Below are positions 22,785 to 32,100 of a DNA stretch of 64,000 nt, piece by piece. The notes below the pieces were generated by a model. That model was given only the letters and a program-made list of their open reading frames with translations, was not told where the DNA came from and ran no database searches. The first letter of the stretch is position 1. Each line of letters starts with the position of its first letter. Both the position numbers and the translations under genes were made by a program. Source of the stretch: Vombatus ursinus (Eukaryota > Chordata > Mammalia > Diprotodontia > Vombatidae); NCBI RefSeq assembly GCF_900497805.2, contig NW_020954590.1, positions 95,265,243 to 95,329,242 on the forward strand, in the 5' to 3' direction.

Positions 22785-24620
22785 TTTTTAATAATATTTT
22801 ATTTTTCCCAATTACATGTAAAAACAGTTTTTAACATTCATTTTTTAAAATTTTGAATTCTAAATTCTCTTTCTCCCTCTCTCCTTCCTTCCCTCCCTTC
22901 CCTGAGATGGTAAGCATTTTGATATAGATTATAAATCTGCTATCATGCAAGACATACAACATATTAGTCATGTTTTGAAAGAAAACACAGACTAAAAAAA
23001 CCTCACCACAAAAAGTATAAAGAAAGTGAAAAACAGTATGCTTTGATGTGCATTCAAACTCCATCAGTTCTTTCCCAGGAGGTGGATAGCACCTTTCACC
23101 ACAAGTCCTTGGGAATTGTCTTAGATCATTGTATTGCTGAGAATAGCTAAGTCATTCACAGTTGGAAATCATACAATAGTGCTATCATTGTGTACAATGT
23201 TTGCCTAGTTCTGCTGACTTCACTTTGCATCAGTTCATATAAGTTTTTCCAGATTTTTCTGGAATCAGCCTGCTTTTCATTTCTTATAGCACAATAGTAT
23301 TCCATTACAATAATATACCACAATTTGTCCTGCCATTCCCCAATTGATGGACATCTCCCCAATGTCCAATTCTTTGCCACCACAACAAGAGTTGCTATAA
23401 TTATTTTTATATAAATAGGTCCTTTTCCCTTTTTTAAAAAATCTCTTTGGAATACAGACCTATAATGGTCTTTCTGGATCAAAAGGTATGTACAGTTTTA
23501 TAGCCATTGGGTATAGTTCCAAATGGCTCTCCAGAATGTTTGGATCAGTTCACAATTCCACCAATGGTACAATGGGTGTCCCAATTTTCCCACATCCCTC
23601 CAATACTTATCATTTTCTTTTTCTGTCATATTAGCCAATATGATAGGCATGAGGTGGTACCTCAGAGTTGTTTGAATTTGTGTTTCTCTCATCAATAGTA
23701 ATTTAGAGCATTTTTACATGACAAGAGATAGCTTTGATTTCTTTTTCTGCAAACTGCCTGTTCATACCCTTTGACCATTTTTCAATTTGGGAATGACATG
23801 TATGCTTATAAATTTGACTCAGTTCTCTAAATATTTGAGAAATGAGGCCTTCATCAGAGACACTTGCTATAAATTCCCCCCTCTCCAGTTTTCTGCTTTC
23901 CTTCTAATGTTCATTGCATTGGGTTTGCTTATACAAAAATTTTTTAAATTTACTATAATCAAAATTATCCATTTTACATCTTGTAATGGTCTCTGTTTCT
24001 TGTTTGGTCATAAATTCTTCCCTTAGCCATAGATCTGACAGGTAAACTATTTCATGCTCCTTTAATTTGCTTATGGTATCACCCTTTATGTCTAAATCAT
24101 ATACCCATTTTAACCTTATCTTGTTATACAGTGTAAGATGTTGGTCTAATACCTAGCTTCTACTCTACTAATTTCCAGTTTTCCCAGAAGCTTTTGTCAA
24201 ATAGTGAGTTCTTGTCCCAAAAGCTTGGGTCTTTGGTTTTATGAAACACTAGTTTACTATGGTCATTGAGTACTGTGTGTTATATACCTAATCTATTCCA
24301 CTGATCCATCACTCTTTTTCTTAGCCAGTATCAGATTGTTTTGATGATTACTGCTTTATAATACAGTTTGGGATGTGGTACTGCTAAGCCACCTTCCTTC
24401 TCATTTTTTTTTTCATTAATTCCCTTGATATTCTTGACCTTTTGTTCTTCCAGATGAATTTTGTTATTTTTTTCTACCTCTATAAAATAATTTTTGGTAG
24501 TTTAACTGGTGTGGCATTGAATAAGTAAATTAATTTAGGTAGAAGTGTCATTTTTATTATATTGGCTTAGCCTACCCATGAGCAATTAATATTTTTCTAA
24601 TTGTTTAGATCTGACATTAT
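22785..24620 (-). mobile_element. L1 3' half (ORF2 C-terminus and 3'UTR)
   Basis: On the minus strand broken frames give recognisable L1 ORF2 pieces: RETQIQTTLRYHLMPIILAN with KYWRDVG and WWNCELIQTFW (23695-23510), then a piece with SIGEWQDKLWYIIVMEYYCA (23482-23160). The 3'UTR runs to about 22785. Upstream ORF2 sequence continues to 24620. Several frame breaks; inactive. Confidence 0.85.
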
Positions 24621-24779
24621 TTGTGTGATAATAAAAATAATAATAATAAAAATGGATAATGGATGGAAACAAGGCCATGGACACTGATTATTATCATTTA
24701 ATGCAAAGTTTAACTGATAAAAATTAAAGCACTACAATAAGAAAGCTAAAAGAGCATGACTAGTGAATGCCAAAGTCAG

Positions 24780-25090
24780 TAACAGTTCTCTTTAGTAAAA
24801 CTGTCTTTCATCCTTAGATGAAAATCCAAGATTCCTTGAAAGACAGAACAATGGAAATAACCTTGCTGTATGATCTTCTGAACATTACTATCTGGTGAGG
24901 CATAGACCAGGGAGCCACTGTAATGGAAGGGATACAGAGCAAAATCCAAATTTAAAAGATTCACTATGGATAATGGGTTCTGCCAGATCCTCCTATTTGC
25001 ACATGACATTGTGCTGGTTGCATCAAGCCCCAGAACTTTGCAGAGCCAAGGCACTATGGAAGACACACATTACTATCTACACAAAATAAA
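24780..25090 (+). repeat. RTE/BovB-like LINE fragment
   Basis: A plus-strand frame contains FAHDIVLVASSPRTLQ (24996-25043), close to the RTE-clade reverse transcriptase YADD box (typically FADDIVLIA). The first Asp is His here. RTE LINEs also supply the tail used by MAR1 SINEs. Confidence 0.55.
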
Positions 25091-25094
25091 CCAA

Positions 25095-25735
25095 GTAGAT
25101 GAAGTATGTAAGTAGTCTGACCATATCACTGCTTGCCCCCAATCACCATTCAATAATCTCCAGTGACTCCCTATCATCTTCAGGATAAAATATAAAACCT
25201 TCTGTCTTCTAAAGTCCTTCGTATACTGTACCCTTTCTACCTTTCCAGTCTTCTGACACCTTGTTCCCTTCCACATTCTCAGCAATCCAGTGACACTGGC
25301 CTCCTTCCTGATCTTACAATAGGCCATTCCATCTCCAATGCCAGTTTTCACTGGTTATCTCACATTGCCTAAAACACTCTCCCTCTTTACCTCTGCCTTC
25401 TAGCTGTCTTCATGCTCCCTCAAATCTCTGTTAAAGTCTCATTTTAAAGAAGCCTTTCCCAGGCCTCTTTAAACTTTGTGTTTTCCCTCTCAATTACTAC
25501 TCTCTATTTATATGCTATATGAGTTTGTACATAGTTGTTCATATGTCATCTCTCACATTAGATTATATCTCCTTGAAATGATAGTAGTAGTGGTCATCAT
25601 TACCTATCTCCTTGATAGTAAGAACTGTTTTGTTGTTGCTTGATTGGTTGATTTTGTATTCTTTTTTTTTTTTTGGCCTTTCTTTGTATCCCTAGCACAT
25701 TCTGGGTATTTAATAAAGCTAGCTGACTGATTGAC
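25095..25735 (+). mobile_element. L2 LINE 3' end
   Basis: TCTGACCATATCACTGCTTG, AATCCAGTGACACTGGCCTC, AAGAAGCCTTTCCCAGGCCT and TATTTAATAAAGCTAGCTGA follow the L2 tail order. A T-run at 25660-25674 interrupts. Confidence 0.8.
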
Positions 25736-26159
25736 TAAGGAAGGACATGATCAGAAGTTTCACAATTATGGGTAGCCAAGAATGCTATTGTTGCCTTTAG
25801 AGTTGAAGGGAACACCCAAATCACTTAGTATCTGACATGTGCAGAGTAATTTAAAAATTAGTATAGATACCCAAAACCCTGACAGAATTCTCTTCATTTT
25901 TAAATTACTGGAACTTTGCCAGAATCAGTTCTGGATAACTTCCCCAGAAAAAAAACAATGGTTCACTGGCAGGGGGTTTTAGTATCCATTAGAAATCCAC
26001 ATAAGAAAGCATGATCTGATTTTGGAGAAAGTAAGGGAACGGAAATTGTAAAAGAAAAAAAGAACTAACAACCAAGTAATATGCATATCATTAGAGGGTA
26101 GATCTCATCTATCTACATAGCTAAGCATAAATGTGTACATGCATGTATACTCTCTGTTC

Positions 26160-27215
26160 AATCCACCTTCACTTGATTGGAATGCTTTTTGCCTTGTCTT
26201 AAATTCTTGCAGTCTCCCTACCATGGTTTTATTCTCAGACTCCCTCTATCCCACAGACTCCACTCTTGGCTCCTTCCAGCTCTGACAGGTGAGGATTTGG
26301 GGGGGGGGGGCAGGGGTTGGGGTTTTTGTGTGTGGGGGCTTTCTGCTTTCCTTCTCTTTCTCTTCCATCACTTTCTGCTTTCTTCTCATCTTTCTAGTAC
26401 TCCTTAATTTGTTGTTAGAATAGAAGAATGTAAGGTTAGAATTAGAATATGTTTCTTGAGGGTAGGGCCACTCTTGTTTGCTAATTTTAAGTGTATCCCC
26501 AGAGTGTAGTACAATGCTTGGGAAAGCTGTTAAGTGCTTAATATGTATCTATTTACATTCACAAAGGAAAAGGTAGCCTTGTATTTAAATTTTTTTTTCA
26601 GATAACAAATAACATTATATACACCAAAGCTTACACCTTCAATTCATTTATATTCACAAAGGACGGCATTTTATAAATTCTGAATAACAAACATTATATG
26701 CATTAGGGGAAGATCCTTTAACTCTCACAAACTAGACTTTGTGGAATAGACTGTGGGTGCCAGTCACAATTTAACTGGTCTTAACTTTTCCAACTCTGAA
26801 ATTCTCTAATTCTAAGATTCCAGATATGTAGCATCTACTGCGCTAATAATCTGTATGGATAGCCCAGTTTTTTAGAACTTCCAAAAATCGCCCTTTCATA
26901 AATACTTTTTAAACACCATCATTTGTTTCTCATCTACCCTGTATCTTTTTGCTTATTTAAATCCTAACCAGATCAAGTCTTATCTCATCTGTGAACACTT
27001 CATTGACCATCCCATACCCTTCTAACACCTATTATCTGATCACTTACTTGGAAACTCTATATTGCTTTTCATTTGTTATTTATTTAGTTTTTTATGAGTT
27101 TTTCCCTCTCTAACTAGACTGGAAACTTTCATGACAAGTCATATCTTACATGTACTTCATTCTATTACCCACATCTATCATAGTATTCTACATAGTTTCA
27201 ATGAATACAAAGCTT
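26160..27215 (+). repeat. Degenerate L2-like fragments and G-run
   Basis: 26440-26545 has L2-type tail wording (GTAGTACAATGCTTGGGAAA); 26900-27215 is an older C/T-rich piece of possible L2 origin. A pure run of 12 G lies at 26299-26310. 25740-26160 and 26560-26900 are unassigned. Confidence 0.4.
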
Positions 27216-27254
27216 TGATAGGAGGAATATAATCTCTTCTCTCTCTAGAAATTC

Positions 27255-27806
27255 ATGACACTACTCCCTCCTAGTTCTCCTATCTATTTCCTTCTCACTC
27301 TCCTTTCCTGGATCAACCAGGTCAAACCTTATCAGCTCCCAAGGATTTAATTGCCATCACTATGTAGATGACTCTGATCTACCAGTCTCCCTAACCTCTT
27401 ACCTAACTTCTCTCCCAGCATCCAGTGTCCAACTAGCCTATAGGACATCTCAAACTGAATTGCCTTAACCAAATTAAATTCAATATGTCCAAAACTGAAC
27501 TCATTATTTTTGCCACTAAATTCTCCCCCATTCCTAACTTCCCTAATGTTTTAGAGGGACCCTTATTCTCCCAGTCACCCAGGCTTGCAACCTAAGTGTC
27601 ATCCTCATTCCTGAACTATTTCAATAGAATTCTGATGGTCTCCCTGTCTCAAGTATCTTTCCACTACTTGTAGCCCATCTTCAACTCAAGTATATTAAAG
27701 TGGCCTTCCCAAAGTGCAGTTCGCATCATGTTACACACAATCCTATTCAGTTAACTCTAATGACTCCCTAGTACCCCCAAAATAAAATATAAAATCCTCT
27801 GGCTCC
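27255..27806 (+). mobile_element. L2 LINE fragment
   Basis: ACTATGTAGATGACTCTGAT, GGACATCTCAAACTGAATTG, CAATATGTCCAAAACTGAAC and CTCCCAGTCACCCAGGCTTG match the L2 segment also seen in the 6.2-7.8 kb copy. Confidence 0.75.
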
Positions 27807-27960
27807 ATTCCCTCCTTCTTTTCCTTTGTTCCTCTCTTCCTCCTTCCTTCCTGCCTTCTTTTCTTCCTTCCTCCTTCCTTCCCACCCTCTCGCCTGTCTT
27901 CCTTTTCCCTTTCATTTCTCCCTACTCTTTCCTTCCTTTTTTTTTTTTTTTTTTTTTTTT
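27800..27960. repeat. (TTCC)n-rich tract and T-run
   Basis: Polypyrimidine sequence with TTCCTTCC cores, ending in a run of 23 T at 27938-27960. The antisense open frame across it is a Lys/Glu/Gly-rich artefact. Confidence 0.85.
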
Positions 27961-28054
27961 GGTAGCAACTCACAGGCCGAACCTATCCTTTCCTTAAAAT
28001 GTGTGAACACCTACCTGGTACCTGTTCTTGTACAAAATTTCCCTGGAATCTATC

Positions 28055-28195
28055 TATCCTAGGTTCTTACTAGCTGTGTGATTCCAGTCAGTCATTTAAT
28101 TTCTCTGAGTATAGGCTTCCTCATTTGTAATATTTTGTATTCAATGACTTCTAAAGTCTCTTTCTGCTTGAAATCCAGGATCCTTTATCTAGTGA
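28055..28195 (+). repeat. MIR fragment
   Basis: TCTTACTAGCTGTGTGATTC, CATTTAATTTCTCTGAGTAT and TCTAAAGTCTCTTTCTGCTT. It lies about 450 bp upstream of the TERF1 promoter motifs. 28195-28650 holds a (GTT)n run at 28541-28560 and otherwise nothing recognised. Confidence 0.55.
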
Positions 28196-28656
28196 TGTCC
28201 TAGAAAAAAAATTGTGGCCACTTGTAAGAATGTCAGTTCTTGTAATTGCGTAGCTACATTGTGGTAAACATTTGGATATAAAATGTTACCGTGGAATAGT
28301 GATAGTGTTTTATTTGTACACTTTTAAAATAAAACCCTGGAGCTAGGAAGAATAAAGATGTCCCCGAACCTTCCATCCATCCAGCCCTGAAAGGTTGTCT
28401 CCTGGCTCAAGATGCTACAGTCAATTATTAGCAAAGTCATTACACTCCAGACTCATGTTTTCTCTACAACCTGAGGCAAAAAAAATAACAAAGCACTGTA
28501 GGCAGCAAGTATTTCTGTTTTCAATACATAATTCTCGGGTGTTGTTGTTGTTGTTGTTGTTTTTATTCTGTCATTATGTCATCTTTTCTAGACAGTTCAA
28601 AGAACCACAGATGCAGAAAAGTGATCAATTTTTCGTTTGCTGCAGAGAAGGCGGGT

Positions 28657-28893
28657 CGCATGCGCGTCAGAATGACTGAAGCAACCTCCAGCCAATCAGA
28701 ACGGACCCCTACTCTGCTTCCGGGTTCTGATTGGTCATGGAAGCTCGCCCAGGGGGCAGAAGATGACTATAAAAGAAGGTGGGCGGTCCCTTCTCCCTCG
28801 ACCTGTTCGCTTCCGTCAGCCTCTTTCTAAATTGCTGCGGAGAGAGACCTGGACGGAAGGGCTCCTTGGTTGCTGGAAAGTGAAGGCACTGCC
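28657..28893 (+). promoter_or_regulatory. TERF1: TERF1 promoter and 5'UTR
   Basis: Upstream of the start codon lie, in order: an NRF1-like palindrome CGCATGCGCG (28657-28666), a CCAAT box in GCCAATCAGA (28691-28700), an ETS-type CTTCCGGG (28717-28724), an inverted CCAAT (CTGATTGGTCA, 28728-28738) and a TATA box TATAAAAG (28768-28775). A start site near 28797-28805 is inferred from the TATA position. That leaves a 5'UTR of about 90-100 nt with no upstream ATG. The order resembles a strong proliferative-gene promoter; the factor assignments are inference from motifs. Confidence 0.75.
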
Positions 28894-29119
28894 ATGGCGC
28901 CCAAGTCGTCGCGGGAGCGGGCATATATCCGGGCCATGAAGCGGCAGTTCATCCCTTGTGAGGAAGGGGAGGAAGACGAGCCCGTGCCCTACACCGTGGA
29001 TCCGGCGGCCGACTCGCTGGCCTGCGGATGGATGCTGGATTTCTTCTGCCTCAACCTCTGCCAGGCCTTCTGCGAAGACGACATCGAAGAGTTCAAGCGC
29101 AACCGCAACATTGCGGAGG
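28894..29119 (+). CDS. TERF1: TERF1 exon 1 (coding part)
   Basis: Encodes residues 1-75 plus the first base of codon 76. It begins MAPKSSRERAYIR and reaches the first TRFH helix (GWMLDFFCLNLCQAF, 45-59) and FKRNRNIAE, which matches human FRRTRNSAE. The donor is GAGG|GTGAGA. The first 44 residues do not resemble the human N terminus beyond being acidic. No human-type RGCADG tankyrase motif is present. Confidence 0.95.
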
Positions 29120-32100
29120 GTGAGAGGAGACGGAGCGGGCGGGCTGGCAGGGGGCAGAGCCCGGGAGGTTCCGCGCCCTCCGGGGCAGGGGCCGGGGGCG
29201 GGGGGTTCGGCTGGTGTGTGAAGGCCAGCTCCAGGGTTTGCCGCAGTGCGGGCGTGGCCCGGGGGCGGGGCGGGGGCGGGGCGGGAGTGGGCGGGATGCT
29301 GTGGCTTCATTCAATCCCCCCTCAGTCTCCTCCCTGCTCCAGTTTCCAGGGTGGGGGTCGGACCGTAGGGGTTTGGTGGGTGGCTGCCCCCTGCGGTCTC
29401 CGCGGCCCTTGCTTCCCCGGGTCTCTGGAGAGAAAGACTGCGCTGTTGTCTTTTGTCTTGGTTTAGGGCTGCCGATGGTGCCCTTAAATACCGTTAAGTA
29501 CTTAGGTATGTTGTACTATGTATGTGCTATGTACTATGTAGTACAGTGAGGATGTTACTAACAGAAAAGACCCTCCCTGTCAAATCTGCAGGCATTTATT
29601 AAGCGCCTGTTATGTACCAGGGCACTGTGCTAAATCCTGCGGATATAAAGGCACCGCCTCCAAAAACAAAACAAATCCTTGTTTCTAGTGGCTCAAAGTC
29701 TAATGGGGAAGACAACATGCAATTAAATATGGACATATATATGTGCAAGATAAAACATATATATATATGTAATGTAAATTGGAGGGAATTTAACAAAGGG
29801 AAGGCACTAGCGTTAAGGGAATGACACACCCCCCAAAAAACCAGTACTTGAATAGCTCACTGTCTAATGAGGGAGACTACATGCAAACAAATATGTACAA
29901 AGGTATATCTGTGTATGCAAGATAAATTGCAGATAACTTCACAGAGGAAAGGCACTACTATTAAGGGAATGACACCCTAAACCCCCTCCCATAAAAAACT
30001 CTTCTAGTGCCCAATGGGCGAGACAACATGCAATTAAATATGTACATATATGTGCAAGATAAATGTATATATGTAATATAAATTAGAGGGAATTTAACAA
30101 ATAGAAGGTACTACCATTAAGGGGATAATAACACTCCCCCCCAAAAAAAAATCTTCGTCTTCTAGTGGCTCACAGTCTAACGGAGAAGACACATGCAAAC
30201 AAATGTGTGCAAACTGCTTCTATATGTGGAAGATAAATGTGTATTTTTGTATGTATTATGTAATGTAAGTTGGAAAGAATTTAACAAAGGGAAGGTACTA
30301 GCATTAAGAGACTGTCATCCCCTCCAAAAAAAAAAAAAAACCAGTCCTAGTGGCTTACAGCATGCAAACAAATACATACAAATGTACATACATACACACA
30401 TACCCCAATATACATGTGCTTATATATGCAAAATAAATTGGCCATAACTTAATAGAGGGAAGGCTGGTGCCAGGAAGGTGGTGATAAGTGTTAGCTGTTA
30501 TTATTGTTGTTGTTGTTATTGGAAATCGTGAAAGGCTAAGGGGAATTTTATCTTAGAGCAAGAGTAGGGTGGAGAGGCCAGTCAGGGGAGGATGGAGATA
30601 ATTCCAGGCATTGGGTATAGCCAATGAAATGTAGCAAGTAGGGCAAAGGAGGGTCTTATTTGGGGAACAACAGAATTTTAAGAGTATGTGGAGGGCAAGG
30701 AGGTGTAAGAAAACTGGAAAGGCAGGAAGGAGTATTAAGCTCTTCTTACCCCTTTGTAGGCACTGTGCTCACAGTTTAGCGGGGGAAGACAACAAGCACA
30801 CATAGGAGGTTTTAGCTGCAAGTCAGATTGAAAGGTTTGATGTTCTTTGGGGTACAGTTGGCAAAGCAAATGCTCATGCATCTTTTTAAGTCATTTCTAC
30901 TTATAAAACCTTGTCAGTTTCAGATTTTACATAGTGTGAATAATTTGTGTTTGTCCCGCACTTGCAGTCCTTGTCACTTAATCTTAGAGAGTTGCCTAGG
31001 GTCACTGAGAGAGGTAAGTGGCTTGCCCATAATCACCTTGTCCCTCCCCCCCAAGGCCACTCCTGCCAATACCATTCCATATTTGAAATTGTTGTTTTGT
31101 TTTGTTTCTTGCACCCAAGTGTAAGATTTCATATATATCCCTATTAGGTTTCATTTTCATGGATTTCGGTCAAGTGCTCTAGTCTAGGCTTTCTTAACCT
31201 ATATCAGAGATTTTTTTTTTAATTTTTGATAATTGTGTTTTAGTATATGTCGTTTCCTTTGTAATCCTAATACATTTTATTTTACATATTTAGGAACACT
31301 GTTTTGAGTAATCCATAACCCAAATAAATTAAGAATCTCTGCTCTAGCTTTTCAAAATCTTGGATCTTTCCATCTGTCTTGCAGTGTAACAAAGTCTCTC
31401 AACTTTGTCATCTGCAAAATTTTATCAGTATGTGTTTTCTTTATAACTTTATCCAAATCATTGCTAAAAGCACCAAATTAACATTGACATTTGTTAGGAT
31501 CATTGATTTAAAGCTAAGAAGGACCTGAGAGACCATCTAGACCAACCCTCTTATTTTACAGGAGAGGAAATTAAGGGCCACAGAAAGTGAACTTTTGCCC
31601 AAGGTCATATAAGTATTTAGGGGCAGACGTAGGATTTGAACTGAATTCCCCTAAGTATAAATCCATTACTCTTTCTATTGAACCATTGCTGCTTCTTCAT
31701 TAATGACTTTTTTTTTTGCCATTCAACCAATTTCAGATCCATCTAACTGTAGTACCACATCTTTCCATCAAGAAAATTTAGTTAAATTGTAGCACATTTC
31801 TCTGATCTGCCAGTTTAGTAATACCCTGTCAAAAAAGGAGATTAGATTGGTCTGTCCTTTATGAAGCCATTTTAATCATTGTTGCTTCCTTTTCAAGATT
31901 ATCATTGATGATCATCTTAATGATCCATTCTAGAATTTTCCAGGAATTGAAGTCAAGCTAACTGGCTTGTAGTTTGTGGACTCTGAATATACAAATAACA
32001 TTTGCCCCTTCTCCACTTTACACATTGAAGAAGCATTTATTCTGCTTTTATATTGTGTTAGTCACTCTGCTAGTCACTGACTATGGCTCAACAATCACAT

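Larger units (their letters stand above)
28860..29420. promoter_or_regulatory. CpG island over TERF1 exon 1
   Basis: This block is sharply richer in G+C and in CpG than the AT-rich flanks on both sides. It covers exon 1 and the start of intron 1. It explains the long overlapping open frames on both strands here, which are composition artefacts apart from exon 1. Confidence 0.8.

Noticed and set aside
27743-27973. Lys/Glu/Gly-rich 76-codon minus frame
   Set aside because: Translation of a (TTCC)n tract and T-run.
28816-29310. 164-codon minus-strand open frame across TERF1 exon 1
   Set aside because: Pro/Ala/Arg-rich product of the CpG island, exactly antisense to exon 1, with no homology I recognise.
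29120-29549. Open frame continuing exon 1 into intron 1, and an overlapping plus frame
   Set aside because: A good GTGAGA donor at 29120 and perfect continuity with exon 2 show this is intron; the frame is open only because of GC-rich composition.
29679-30480. Tandem array considered as a CRISPR-like or coding repeat
   Set aside because: Vertebrate context, units of about 130-190 bp with no spacer structure, derived from an L2 tail; the shared peptide-like frames are by-products of repetition.
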